Source: JAAXIE01 sp965263155 (GTDB lineage Bacteria; Chloroflexota; Dehalococcoidia; Lucifugimonadales; JAAXIE01). From it: a stretch of DNA of 64,000 nucleotides. The stretch is taken from positions 248,001 through 312,000 of the forward strand of contig OZ253586.1 in the NCBI GenBank assembly GCA_965263155.1, given 5' to 3'. How positions within the stretch are numbered: the first letter of the stretch is position 1; each line of letters begins with the position of its first letter. The notes under the pieces are model-generated. The model saw nothing but the letters and a program-made list of their open reading frames with translations, did not search any database and was not told where the DNA came from. Positions 8,895 to 17,717 of the stretch are shown in pieces. Position numbers and translations under genes: made by a program.

Positions 8895-9694
8895 TAGGAG
8901 GTGGCCCCAGTGGATAAAGTTGATTGTGACCCATCTGCAGGCATTAGCTGCGGGCAAAGGGTGGTGGCGAAGGCGCCCAGTCTCCTCTGTGCCTGGTTGC
9001 CTTGGCCTGCCAAGCGCACCAGCAGTGGAAGACGCCACAATTGGGCCAACAGCCTGAGCGCCAAGGTCACTCCTTGGCACTCTGCCAACTCTCCGATAGC
9101 GGCAGGCAAGTCCTGTGCCACCCGGTCGAGGATTACCCTCGCGGAAAGAAAGGGCACCCCCACACGGTGCGCCTCCCTCGCTAGCCAATAGTCTTCCATC
9201 GCGCACGACAGAGCGCCGGTCTGGCGACCGAAGTTCTCCTTTTGGACGGAGCTCAAGGCGGGCTTGAGCACCGTTAGGGAAGCGCCCATATGGTAGGGCA
9301 TGCCGACTTGTTGACACACTTGTGCCGCCATTTCCAGCAACTGTGGGTCGCTATGGAAGACCGCCTTCTCGCGCTCTGCCAACAGCCCTTGCGACAAGAC
9401 CACGTGTCCCAACTGACAGGCGTCGTTGAGCCCACAGGCGAATCCCATGGAGACCAGCGCCGACGGGCGCGTCCTTCCATCCAATGACGCGGCCCATCTG
9501 TCCGCAGCCCGCGCTCCTACTCCCAGCGTCCTGACATGCAGTGATGTGGGTAAGCCTTGGCGTCGCAAGGCCCGCTCGATTCCGACCTGCTCTGTTTTCA
9601 TGGCTGCTGTCAGGTCGGGCGGCGCAGCATCCTGCAGAGAGCCATGATCATCAGCCGGCCCACGGCGAGTTGTGAAGGTAGCCGTCCGTGTCAT
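8894..9694 (-). CDS. hpnG: Hopanoid-associated nucleoside phosphorylase HpnG
   Basis: A 266-residue member of the purine nucleoside phosphorylase/MTA-SAH nucleosidase fold family. HpnG removes adenine from adenosylhopane to give (phospho)ribosylhopane. The SMGFACGLNDACQLGHVVL segment and the later ALSCAMEDYWLAREAHRVGVPFLSARVI segment match the nucleoside-binding strand and the conserved ME motif. The ATG at 9694 lies one base after the hpnH stop (TAGAATG). An internal ATG (MKTEQVG) 30 codons in would trim a low-complexity N-terminus. Direct adjacency to hpnH and shc supports the assignment; sequence alone would only give the superfamily. Confidence 0.8.
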   Translation of the reverse strand: MTRTATFTTRRGPADDHGSLQDAAPPDLTAAMKTEQVGIERALRRQGLPTSLHVRTLGVGARAADRWAASLDGRTRPSALVSMGFACGLNDACQLGHVVLSQGLLAEREKAVFHSDPQLLEMAAQVCQQVGMPYHMGASLTVLKPALSSVQKENFGRQTGALSCAMEDYWLAREAHRVGVPFLSARVILDRVAQDLPAAIGELAECQGVTLALRLLAQLWRLPLLVRLAGQGNQAQRRLGAFATTLCPQLMPADGSQSTLSTGATS

Positions 9695-9695
9695 T

Positions 9696-10736
9696 CTAGG
9701 CTGCCGTGATACCTGACTTATGGGCCGCGCCCGATTTCACCAGCGTCACCCAGTCCTTGGGCGATGAGATAGCCTGGAAGATGGTGGCGGATTCGAACCC
9801 GCAGTGCATCATGCAGTTGGCGCAGCGACGGTCCTTGCCCACGCCATACTTCTCCCACAACTCCTCTTTGTAGAGGTCCTCCAGGTTGTCGGTGTGCCGG
9901 TCAGCCAAGGGGTAGCACGGTTCGCGCCAGCCCATCACCGTATAGGTGGGGTTGGACCAAGCAGTGCACTGGTAGTCCCGCTTGCCCCGCAGGAAGTCCA
10001 AGTACAGCGGGTTGTTGTACAGGCGGAAGTCCTTGATGCGGTCCTTGTCCAGCACCTGCTGGAAGACAGCCTGCGACTCCTGGCGCGTGAGGAAGAGCTC
10101 TTGGTCGGGGGCGTCTTCGAAGTCGTACCCCGGCGATACCATCGAGCCCTCGATGCCCATCTCGGCCATGGTGCGGAAGAGGGCGTGCAGATCCTCCACG
10201 TCGCTTCCGCGGAAGAGTGTGGTGTTGCTGCACACGCGATACCCACTGTCCAAGGCGGTCTCAATAGCAGCTATGGCCTTCTTGAAGACTCCGGCCCGGG
10301 CCACCGACTCGTCGTGCCTCGCCTCCATGCCGTCCATGTGGACTACCCAGCAGAGGTACTTTGAGGGTGGCACCTTCTTCAGCACCCGTTCCAGCAGAAG
10401 GCCGTTGGTGCAGCAGTAGACGAAATACTTCCGGTCAATGAGTTCTTTGATGATCTGGTCTATCTTGGGATGGATGGTGGGTTCGCCGCCGGCGATGGAT
10501 ACGATGGGCGCTCCAGAGGCCTCCACGGCAGCCACGGCGTCCTCAGTCGACATCATCCGGTCCATGACCGGTTTGTACTCGTGAATGCGTCCGCAACCGA
10601 TGCAAGAGAGATTGCACATCTCCAACGGCTCCAGCATCGTTACCAGCGGAAAGCGGGAGCGGCCGCGCAGGCGGTTTTTCAGCATGTAGGCTGCAAGCCG
10701 GTAGGAGAGCTCCATTGGCCTCTTGGCTCTAGCCAT
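9696..10736 (-). CDS. hpnH: Adenosyl-hopene transferase HpnH (radical SAM)
   Basis: A 346-residue radical SAM enzyme that joins 5'-deoxyadenosine to hopene (diploptene), the first step in extended hopanoid synthesis. The iron-sulfur ligands are C41, C45 and C48 in CNLSCIGC, followed by the SAM-binding patch SIAGGEPTIHP near residue 100. The C-terminal region CANCMMHCGFE resembles the conserved cysteines of the family. It starts with a hydrophobic and basic N-terminus (MELSYRLAAYMLKNRLRG) typical of HpnH. It sits between the polyprenyl synthetase gene (52-base gap) and hpnG (1-base gap). Confidence 0.93.
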   Translation of the reverse strand: MARAKRPMELSYRLAAYMLKNRLRGRSRFPLVTMLEPLEMCNLSCIGCGRIHEYKPVMDRMMSTEDAVAAVEASGAPIVSIAGGEPTIHPKIDQIIKELIDRKYFVYCCTNGLLLERVLKKVPPSKYLCWVVHMDGMEARHDESVARAGVFKKAIAAIETALDSGYRVCSNTTLFRGSDVEDLHALFRTMAEMGIEGSMVSPGYDFEDAPDQELFLTRQESQAVFQQVLDKDRIKDFRLYNNPLYLDFLRGKRDYQCTAWSNPTYTVMGWREPCYPLADRHTDNLEDLYKEELWEKYGVGKDRRCANCMMHCGFESATIFQAISSPKDWVTLVKSGAAHKSGITAA

Positions 10737-10788
10737 TTCCCCTCACTCTTTGAACTGTCTTTGGATTCTGGGGCCTGAGATTTCCGAG

Positions 10789-11859
10789 TCAGTAATCGCG
10801 ACTGGTCAGGAACTCCACCAAATGCCGGAATTCGCCTCGCACCCAGTGGGGCAACTTTACGGTTTCCAGCTCATCCACAGCCTTCTGGGCATTGTGCGAT
10901 ACCAATTCGTGGGCTGCTTCCTGTGCTCCAACCTCGTGCAGGATGCCCAATACCGCGTCAGCGTCGTCGCGGTCCAACTCCGGTTTCTGCATAATGCCGA
11001 TGAGGCGCTGGCGCGTGGCTGGCGTGGCACTGTCCAAGGCATAGGCTAAGGGGTACGACTTCTTCTTGCGAAGAATGTCGGCTCCGACTGCTTTGCCTGT
11101 AGCCCCCTCGTCGCCCCAGATGCCCAACACATCGTCCCGAATCTGAAAGGCTCGACCCAAACGGGCCCCACTACGGGCGAACGCTTCCACGGTCGACTGA
11201 TCACCCGAGCCTATGGAGGCCCCTATAGCCATGCTACAACGTATCAGCGCTCCCGTCTTGAGAGCTATCATCCCTAGGTAGCCGTCCACTCCCACATGGA
11301 GGTCCTCCTCAAAGGAAAGGTCAAGGCACTGCCCTTCGATCATCTCCAAGTAGCCCTGCATGATGAGCTTGGAGACGCCCAAGACGGCCCTAGGGGGCAG
11401 CCCGCGGGAGGAAAGGCGATGGGCAGCGGAATCGGCCAGCGAGAGCATGGTGTCGCCTGCCATCAAGGCTCGGGGCACACCCCAGACCGACCATACGGTG
11501 GGCCGATGCCGACGCTCCTCATCGCCGTCCTGAACGTCGTCGTGTATCAGCGAGAAATTGTGTACGTATTCCATGGCGGCTGCGGCTGGCAAGGCCGACT
11601 CCCATTGCCCACTGAGGGCCTGACAACTAAAGAGACAGAGCGTGGGTCGCAAGGCCTTCCCCTGCGATTCGGCCCCTTCCACTGGAACCCCTTCAGCGTC
11701 TACCCATCCCATGTGGTACCTCAGCAGGTCGTATAACCGGGGCGGGCCACTGGGGACAACTGAACGTAGCTCGGCAGCGAGGGACTCCCGGTAACGTCCG
11801 AACATTCCGGCCAAATGCATCTCTGGCGGAAGAGCGCTGGCGCTGGAAGTTGTGACCAT
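10789..11859 (-). CDS. Polyprenyl (farnesyl/geranylgeranyl) diphosphate synthase
   Basis: A 356-residue trans-isoprenyl diphosphate synthase that elongates allylic diphosphates with isopentenyl diphosphate. The first aspartate-rich motif is LIHDDVQDGDEERR and the second is FQIRDDVLG; the substrate lysine region QGKALRPTLCL is also present. It opens the hopanoid operon and presumably supplies the farnesyl diphosphate used by the synthase at the operon's end. Chain length cannot be fixed from sequence. A promoter-like pair lies about 60-90 bases upstream. Family membership is certain; product specificity is inferred. Confidence 0.92.
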   Translation of the reverse strand: MVTTSSASALPPEMHLAGMFGRYRESLAAELRSVVPSGPPRLYDLLRYHMGWVDAEGVPVEGAESQGKALRPTLCLFSCQALSGQWESALPAAAAMEYVHNFSLIHDDVQDGDEERRHRPTVWSVWGVPRALMAGDTMLSLADSAAHRLSSRGLPPRAVLGVSKLIMQGYLEMIEGQCLDLSFEEDLHVGVDGYLGMIALKTGALIRCSMAIGASIGSGDQSTVEAFARSGARLGRAFQIRDDVLGIWGDEGATGKAVGADILRKKKSYPLAYALDSATPATRQRLIGIMQKPELDRDDADAVLGILHEVGAQEAAHELVSHNAQKAVDELETVKLPHWVRGEFRHLVEFLTSRDY

Positions 11860-11917
11860 AATAAACTCATGTCGCTGCTAACTCGGCTTCGGATGCCTCG
11901 CACAACGATGCAGCAGG

Positions 11918-11946
11918 ATGCTAGCAGGGGCCCTATGTAGTGTCAA
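11918..11946 (-). promoter_or_regulatory. Promoter candidate for the hopanoid operon
   Basis: On the minus strand a perfect -35 box TTGACA (11946-11941) is followed after 17 bases by TAGCAT (11923-11918), which matches four of six positions of the -10 consensus. Transcription would begin near 11911, about 50 bases before the ATG of the polyprenyl synthetase gene. Confidence 0.5.
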
Positions 11947-11999
11947 GGCTCCCTCTAGCCACAGTCTTATATTATAGACAAACGTAGGTAGACACTGAA

Positions 12000-12716
12000 A
12001 TGTCGGCTAAACAAGACATTCGGGAGCTCGTCTGGCAAGCCCTGCGGGAGGCAGGCGTGGCCCGCTTCCCAGGGGCCCGCGGACGCATCCCCAACTTCAC
12101 CGGTGCCGAGCAGGCAGCGCAGAGGGCAGCGTCGCTCGACCTCTGGTCCGAGGCCCAGGTTCTAAAGTGCAACCCCGACCTGCCACAGCGTCCCGTTCGC
12201 TCGCGGGCCCTCAAAGAAGGCAAGACGGTCTACATGGCCGTCCCGCGCCTTACGTCTTTGCAGTGCTTCGTGGAGTTGGACCCCGAAAAGCTGGGTAGCC
12301 GGGCTTACGCCGCCTCCAGTATCAAGGGGGCCTTCCAGTTCGGGAGGCTGGTGACGCTGAGTGAGATGCGGCCCATCGACTTGGTGGTCTGCGGAGCCGT
12401 GGCCGTCACCCGAAACGGGGCACGGTTGGGCAAGGGCGGAGGCTATTCCGACTTGGAGTATGCGTTGGCGCGGGAGGCGGGTCTGCTGGACGAGACCACC
12501 CCCATCATCACCACTGTCCACCCTGTCCAGACCGTAGAGGCCATCCCTGTGACGCCCCACGACATCCCATTGGACTACTTCATCACCCCAGACGAGATAG
12601 TTTCCTGCGCCGAGCCGCCACCACGCCCCCAAGGCATCCATTGGCATGAGTTGGACGACGACCAGATCGCCTCCATCCCAGTACTGGCACAGCTTCAAGC
12701 AGACGCCAGAGGCTAG
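12000..12716 (+). CDS. 5-formyltetrahydrofolate cyclo-ligase family protein
   Basis: A 238-residue protein of the 5-formyl-THF cyclo-ligase family, which uses ATP to convert 5-formyl-THF to 5,10-methenyl-THF. The clearest marker is the glycine-rich loop RLGKGGGYSDLEYALA near residue 142, with TTVHPVQTVE and TPHDIPLDYFITPDEIV after it. It is longer than the usual 180-200 residues and resembles the archaeal/MTHFSD-like branch, so activity on 5-formyl-THF is not assured. It is divergent from the hopanoid operon; an AT-rich -10-like TATATTAT lies about 30 bases upstream. Confidence 0.82.
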   Translation: MSAKQDIRELVWQALREAGVARFPGARGRIPNFTGAEQAAQRAASLDLWSEAQVLKCNPDLPQRPVRSRALKEGKTVYMAVPRLTSLQCFVELDPEKLGSRAYAASSIKGAFQFGRLVTLSEMRPIDLVVCGAVAVTRNGARLGKGGGYSDLEYALAREAGLLDETTPIITTVHPVQTVEAIPVTPHDIPLDYFITPDEIVSCAEPPPRPQGIHWHELDDDQIASIPVLAQLQADARG

Positions 12717-12743
12717 CCTCCCGTCTCCAGGCGTTGGGCAGAA

Positions 12744-13412
12744 TCAGACCAGCCACTCCTCCTGCCGATACGCCATGTCCCAGAACATGTACTCGTAGCG
12801 CAGACTCGTCAGGTACGCCTCCTCCACCTTTGCAGACTCTTGGGGGCCTAGGGGGGATGCGAGTCGGTCAGCTAACGTGCGCACCCAGTCGGCCAGCTTC
12901 TTGAATTCGGGGTCGACGTACATCTCAATCCACTTGGCGTACAGAGGCGCGTGGGCGGGGACTCCTTGGCGCTGGAGGTGGTCACCGATTTCCCAGTAGC
13001 CCCACTGACATGGCAGAAAGGCGGCTACCAGTTCGGGATATGTTCCTTGATAGGCCACATTCAGCAGGAATCGGGTGTAGGCCATGGTGGTGGGGGCCAC
13101 AGGCGTAGCCTCCAACTCCTCGCTGTTGATGCCGAACTCTGCGCAGTAACCGCGATGCAGGTCCATCTCCACATTCAGGGTGCCGTCCAGCAGGCGGGCA
13201 AACCAGCCCATGGTCTCCAAGTCAGGGGCGCGGGCCGCGGCCAGCGCGATGACCCTACTGTAGTCAATCAGGTACAGGTAGTCTTGGCGGACGTAAAACC
13301 CGAACTTGTCCACGTCCAGCGTTCCGTCGCCGATGCCGGTTACAAAAGGGTGGCGGAGTATGGCCTGCCGCACCGGCAGCGCCTTGTTTTCCAACTCGTC
13401 CATAAAGCTCAT
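12744..13412 (-). CDS. tenA: TenA/thiaminase II family aminohydrolase
   Basis: A 222-residue TenA-family protein, probably hydrolysing aminopyrimidine breakdown products of thiamin for salvage. The catalytic cysteine is C135 in LPCQWGYWEIG, the same position as in Bacillus subtilis TenA. Aspartate 44 (VRQDYLYL) and the C-terminal YEYMFWDMAY with the catalytic glutamate are present. It converges on the cyclo-ligase gene with 27 bases between stops. No TPP riboswitch is recognisable upstream, where a short palindrome of the dispersed type is found instead. Confidence 0.9.
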   Translation of the reverse strand: MSFMDELENKALPVRQAILRHPFVTGIGDGTLDVDKFGFYVRQDYLYLIDYSRVIALAAARAPDLETMGWFARLLDGTLNVEMDLHRGYCAEFGINSEELEATPVAPTTMAYTRFLLNVAYQGTYPELVAAFLPCQWGYWEIGDHLQRQGVPAHAPLYAKWIEMYVDPEFKKLADWVRTLADRLASPLGPQESAKVEEAYLTSLRYEYMFWDMAYRQEEWLV

Positions 13413-13450
13413 CGGCCGGCTCCCTTGTTGCTAACATTCGCATAAACACG

Positions 13451-13477
13451 GTCATACCGGCGAAAGCCGGCATCCAG
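13451..13477. repeat. Dispersed palindromic repeat, copy 1
   Basis: GTCATACCGGCGAAAGCCGGCATCCAG: short hairpin arms CCGGC/GCCGG around GAAA, flanked by GTCAT and ATCCAG. Similar units occur near 24.8, 26.7, 45.35 and 45.9 kb. Confidence 0.6.
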
Positions 13478-13588
13478 AGGCCTTCCTAGACCGGTCGGGC
13501 GGGTCTGGCTAGGCGGACGGTGAGGAGTATACTAAACGCACATTCGGGGAGGGCCAACCCTTCCCCGATGACCAATGCGAGGACGAGC

Positions 13589-15037
13589 ATGGCCTTGGGC
13601 GCACGTCAGTTGGTGCGAGAACTGGAGAAGATCGTAGGGCGTGACAACGTCCTGCATCATCCTGAAGACCTGCTGGTGTATGAATACGACGGCTCCATCG
13701 ACAGGTCCATGCCCCAAGTGGTGGTGCTGCCTGCCAATACAGAGGAGGTCAGCCGTGTGGTGGCAATGGGCTACCGCCACGGCATCCCCATCGTGGGACG
13801 CGGTTCAGGGACGGGCCTCAGTGGCGGGGCCATTGCAGTCATGGGCGGCATACAGATTGCCCTAGCCCGCATGAACCGTATCCTGGAGGTAAACCGGGAG
13901 GACCGGCTGGCCACGGTGCAACCGGCAGTCATCAACCTCAACCTCGACAACCGGGTCCGGCAGTACGGCATGCGCTACGCTCCCGACCCTTCCAGCCAAA
14001 GGGCATGCAGCATCGGCGGGAACGTCGCCGAGAATGCTGGAGGCCCCCACTGCTTGGCTTACGGCGTGACCACCAATCATGTGCTGGGCCTTGAAGTGGT
14101 GCTGGAAGACGGCTCCATCGTGCGCTTGGGGAGCCGCACCCGCGAAGCACCCGGCTATGATTTGCGGGGTGCCTTCGTTGGTTCCGAGGGAACCTTTGGC
14201 ATCGCCACCACTGCCACGGTGAGGCTGCTTCCTTCACCGCCAGCCGTCAAGACTTTCCAAGGGGTATTCCCCGACGTGCCCTCGGCCTGCAACGCTGTGT
14301 CCGCCATCATCGGGCGGGGCATCGTGCCCGCCGCCATGGAGATGGTGGACGCCCTGACCATCAAGGCAGTGCAGAGCGTCATGGACGCCGGATACCCGGA
14401 CGATGCGGGAGCGGTGTTGCTCATCGAAGTGGAGGGGACGCCCGACGAGGTGGAGGAGTTGGAAGCCGAAGTGCGTCCTGCGCTGCGGGACGCACACTCT
14501 GCCGACGTTCGCGCCGCCACAGACGCAGCAGACCGGGAGCGTCTCTGGTCGGGACGCAAGGGTGCACTGGGCGCTCTGGGAAGCCTCGCTCCCAATTACT
14601 ACTTGGTGGATGGGGTAGTGCCCCGCACCCAATTAGCCCTGGTGCTGGAGAAGGTGGAGGAGGTCTCGAAGCACTACCGTTTCCCCATCGCCAACGTCTT
14701 CCACGCTGGCGATGGCAACCTGCACCCCTGTATCCTGTTCGACGAGCGCCGGGAGGGGGAGTTGGAGCGCGTCACCGAGGCGGGAGGCGAGCTTCTCAGA
14801 ATATGCGTAGAGGCCGGCGGTACCCTGAGCGGAGAGCACGGCATCGGCTTGGAGAAGAAGGCCTACATGCCCTTGGTGTTCAGCGACGATGACATGCAGA
14901 CCATGATCAAGGTGCGTCAAGCCTTTGCCCCCAAGGGCACTTTCAATCCGGGCAAGATATTCCCCGGCGGCCCCGAACTAACGCACAACGTCCAACCCCA
15001 CGCCGTGGCCATGGCTGGCCCCGGCGCATACGTGTAG
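13589..15037 (+). CDS. glcD: Glycolate oxidase-type FAD-linked dehydrogenase, GlcD-like
   Basis: An FAD-binding (PCMH/VAO-type) 2-hydroxyacid dehydrogenase of 482 residues, the catalytic subunit that oxidises glycolate or D-lactate. The FAD domain carries VVLPANTEEVSRVV, GRGSGTGLSGGA and the SIGGNVAENAGGPHCLAYG stretch. The C-terminal domain has NVFHAGDGNLHP and LSGEHGIGLEKK. I choose the ATG at 13589 (MALGARQLVREL) because GAGG lies 7 bases upstream; the frame is open back to 13520 with another ATG at 13568. It is the first gene of glcDEF. D-lactate dehydrogenase is the main alternative. Confidence 0.9.
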   Translation: MALGARQLVRELEKIVGRDNVLHHPEDLLVYEYDGSIDRSMPQVVVLPANTEEVSRVVAMGYRHGIPIVGRGSGTGLSGGAIAVMGGIQIALARMNRILEVNREDRLATVQPAVINLNLDNRVRQYGMRYAPDPSSQRACSIGGNVAENAGGPHCLAYGVTTNHVLGLEVVLEDGSIVRLGSRTREAPGYDLRGAFVGSEGTFGIATTATVRLLPSPPAVKTFQGVFPDVPSACNAVSAIIGRGIVPAAMEMVDALTIKAVQSVMDAGYPDDAGAVLLIEVEGTPDEVEELEAEVRPALRDAHSADVRAATDAADRERLWSGRKGALGALGSLAPNYYLVDGVVPRTQLALVLEKVEEVSKHYRFPIANVFHAGDGNLHPCILFDERREGELERVTEAGGELLRICVEAGGTLSGEHGIGLEKKAYMPLVFSDDDMQTMIKVRQAFAPKGTFNPGKIFPGGPELTHNVQPHAVAMAGPGAYV

Positions 15038-15045
15038 GTAGCGAG

Positions 15046-16395
15046 GTGACCTCCGCCACCTCGCGGTCGGCAGACCTCCGGGACGTGGTCGACGCTGGAT
15101 CTTTGCTGCCCGACGACCGCTTGTCCGAGTATGCCGTCGACGGCCTCACGCCCTCCTCGGTGGTTGCTCCTCGAACGGTCGAGGAACTTTCAGACCTGCT
15201 GCGTGTGGCCTCGGAGCGGGGCCTGCGAGTCGTCCCTTGGGGAGGCGGCACGAAAATGGGGCTGGGAAACCCGCCCGCAGCTGCCGACCTAGTCGTCGTG
15301 ATGACGTCGCTGGACGGCTTGATAGCCCATGAGGCCGCCGACCTCACCGTCTCGGTGCAGGCCGGGATAACACTGGCCTCACTCCAAAAGCGGCTTGCTG
15401 AGCATGGACAGTACTTGCCGCTGCAAGCCCCCCTGCCCGATCGCAGCACCATCGGCGGCGTGCTGGCAACAGCCTCCTCAGGACCGTGGCGTCTCGCCTA
15501 CGGCAGTCCACGCGACTGGCTCATCGGCAGCTCTGTAGTGCTGGCCGATGGCATGCAGGCCAAGAGCGGTGGCCAAGTGGTGAAGAACGTGACTGGCTAC
15601 GACCTCAACAAACTCTATACCGGGTCATTGGGCACGCTGGCTGTGATTGTGGGCGCTACCTTTAAAGTGTCTCCCCTGCCGACACAGAGGGGTACGATGG
15701 CGGCCTGCTTCGAGTCGGTCGAAGCGGCCTTGGCCGCCTCTCATCAGCTGCTCTCGGCTTCTTATCTTCCCCGTGCCCTTCAGCTGGTAGTTGGGGGGCT
15801 CGGCTCTTGGTTGCCAGAACTAGCCCACAGTGATGCTGAAGAGACGTACCTGCTGGTGGAGCATGCTGGTGGAGCGCAGGCCGTCGCCGCCAAGATGGCG
15901 GAAACCCGGGACCTCTTGACCCAGCACGGCGCCGCCTCAATTCGGGACCTAACCGACGGAGATGTGTGGCAGCATGTTGTCGATATGGGGTGGGTAGACC
16001 CCCAACCCGGCGACCTCGTGCTCCGGGCCATGACGCAACCCTCTTTCCTTCCGGCCTTGGTGTTGGGTCTTCAAGGGCCCGATGCTCTGCCGCGCATGGT
16101 AGCTGACCCAGGTTACGGCCTGTTGCGCATGATGTGGCCGGGCCACGACGAGGCCCTGCCCGAGTCTCTGCCCCAGTCTCTGTCAGAGGCCCGAATGGTG
16201 GAAGCCATCAACGAACTGCGTGCTGCCGCAAGGTCTCTGGACGGACACTTGGTGGTGGAGCGGTGCCCGCTGGCGGTCAAGCAGCAGGCAGATGTGTGGG
16301 GAGAAGTGGAAGGCATCGACCTGATGCAGCGCATCAAGCAGATGCTCGATCCCAGCTGCACACTCAACCCCGGCCGGTTTGTCGCAGGAATCTAG
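15046..16395 (+). CDS. glcE: FAD-binding oxidoreductase, GlcE-like subunit
   Basis: A 449-residue second FAD-binding subunit of the glycolate oxidase complex. VVPWGGGTKMGLGNPP forms the pyrophosphate loop, and later come STIGGVLATASSGPWRLAYG and GGQVVKNVTGYDLNKLYTGS, both typical of GlcE. The C-terminus ends with MLDPSCTLNPGRF. The start is GTG at 15046, only 8 bases after the glcD stop, and the stop is 2 bases before glcF, so the three subunits are made together. Relatives average about 350-450 residues; no disruption is seen. Confidence 0.88.
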   Translation: MTSATSRSADLRDVVDAGSLLPDDRLSEYAVDGLTPSSVVAPRTVEELSDLLRVASERGLRVVPWGGGTKMGLGNPPAAADLVVVMTSLDGLIAHEAADLTVSVQAGITLASLQKRLAEHGQYLPLQAPLPDRSTIGGVLATASSGPWRLAYGSPRDWLIGSSVVLADGMQAKSGGQVVKNVTGYDLNKLYTGSLGTLAVIVGATFKVSPLPTQRGTMAACFESVEAALAASHQLLSASYLPRALQLVVGGLGSWLPELAHSDAEETYLLVEHAGGAQAVAAKMAETRDLLTQHGAASIRDLTDGDVWQHVVDMGWVDPQPGDLVLRAMTQPSFLPALVLGLQGPDALPRMVADPGYGLLRMMWPGHDEALPESLPQSLSEARMVEAINELRAAARSLDGHLVVERCPLAVKQQADVWGEVEGIDLMQRIKQMLDPSCTLNPGRFVAGI

Positions 16396-16397
16396 CG

Positions 16398-17717
16398 ATG
16401 ACCTCCCCGTTGTCCACCCAAGGCATCCCCGGTTTTTCCGGGCCCGACATGCCGGAAGAAGCCGACCTCTATCGCTGCGTACACTGCGGTCTGTGCCTCA
16501 CCTCCTGCCCAACCTACATGGAGACAGGCCGAGAGACCCAGTCGCCGCGTGGACGCATCGCCTTGATGCGGGCCGTCAGCGAGGGCCGCATCGAAATCAC
16601 ACCCCGAGTGGTCTCCCATTGGGAATCATGCTTGGAGTGTCGGGCCTGCGAGGCAATGTGTCCCTCCGGCGTGCCCTACGGCCGCTTGATGGAGCGCACC
16701 CGGGCCCAAGTGGCCCGCAAGCACAAGCGCTCGTTCATGCAGAAGGTGATGGCGCAGGTGTTTCTCCGCTGGGTGCTTCCCCACCAGCGGAGACTGGCCT
16801 TTGGCGTCCTTCTATTGCGTCTCTACCAGAGGAGCGGCCTTCGATGGCTGAAGCAGCACACTATTTTGCGTGTGCTGCCCCGTCGAATCGCCAGCTTGGA
16901 AGAGCAGTTGCCCCGCGTCACTGGGCGCAGCTTCGGACCCCGCCGCGAGGTCTATCCTGCCCAAGGCCCGCTGCGCATGAAAGTTGGGCTGCTGTCTGGG
17001 TGCGTCATGCCCCTCATCCAAGGGGATACGATGGAGGCGGCAGTGCGGGTGCTGACCCGCAACGGCTGCGAGGTGTCCGTGGCCATGGGTCAAGGGTGTT
17101 GTGGCGCATTGAATGTCCACGCTGGGGACTTGGAGACAGCGCGGCGGTTGGCCCGCCGCAACATCGACACCTTTCTGAATGCCGGAGTGGAGCGCATCGT
17201 GACCGTCTCCGCAGGCTGCGGCTCCGCTATGAAGGAGTACGCGCAGCTTCTGGGGGATGACGCGGCGTACGTCGAGAAGGCAGCCCGCTTCGCCGAGAAG
17301 ACCGTGGATGTGACGGAACTCCTGACCTCCCTGCCCCTCGACCCGCCACAAGGTGAGGTGCGCCTACGGGCTACCTACCAAGATCCCTGCCACTTGGTAC
17401 ATGCCCAGCGCATCAGCCAGCCGCCGCGGGAACTCCTGCGCAGCATACCCGGCTTGGAGTTCGTGGAGATGGAGGACTCCAGTCTCTGCTGTGGCGGCGC
17501 TGGCACCTACTCCATGCTGCAACGCGACCTCTCGTCCCGTCTTCTCCGCAACAAGATGGAGAAGGTGAGGGCCACCTCCCCCGACTTGGTTGTCACCGCC
17601 AACCCCGGCTGCATGATGCAGTTGGAGACGGGGGTGCGGAACCAAGGAAGCCATGCCCAGGTGCTGCACATAGTGGACGTGCTGGATATGGCGTACCAAG
17701 CGGAGGAAAGCTCCTAG
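16398..17717 (+). CDS. glcF: (Fe-S)-binding protein, GlcF-like subunit
   Basis: A 439-residue iron-sulfur subunit that passes electrons from the flavin subunits of glycolate oxidase towards the quinone pool. Two [4Fe-4S] motifs are visible: C27/C30/C33/C37 (CVHCGLCLTSCP) and C78/C81/C84/C88 (CLECRACEAMCP). Two CCG-type domains follow, with LLSGCVMPL, QGCCGALNVHAGD, DPCHLVHAQ and SLCCGGAGTY. The ATG at 16398 is chosen because it directly follows the glcE stop; the reading frame upstream of it is only a shadow of glcE. The 3' end overlaps the convergent DUF2339 gene by 4 bases. Confidence 0.92.
   Translation: MTSPLSTQGIPGFSGPDMPEEADLYRCVHCGLCLTSCPTYMETGRETQSPRGRIALMRAVSEGRIEITPRVVSHWESCLECRACEAMCPSGVPYGRLMERTRAQVARKHKRSFMQKVMAQVFLRWVLPHQRRLAFGVLLLRLYQRSGLRWLKQHTILRVLPRRIASLEEQLPRVTGRSFGPRREVYPAQGPLRMKVGLLSGCVMPLIQGDTMEAAVRVLTRNGCEVSVAMGQGCCGALNVHAGDLETARRLARRNIDTFLNAGVERIVTVSAGCGSAMKEYAQLLGDDAAYVEKAARFAEKTVDVTELLTSLPLDPPQGEVRLRATYQDPCHLVHAQRISQPPRELLRSIPGLEFVEMEDSSLCCGGAGTYSMLQRDLSSRLLRNKMEKVRATSPDLVVTANPGCMMQLETGVRNQGSHAQVLHIVDVLDMAYQAEESS

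Noticed and set aside
8895..9317. 141-codon N-terminal extension of squalene-hopene cyclase
   Set aside because: It overlaps hpnG in another frame and has no cyclase character; the GTG at 8894 gives a normal length.
16134..16397. 88-codon N-terminal extension of GlcF
   Set aside because: It overlaps the real 3' end of glcE; the ATG at 16398 is adjacent to the glcE stop.
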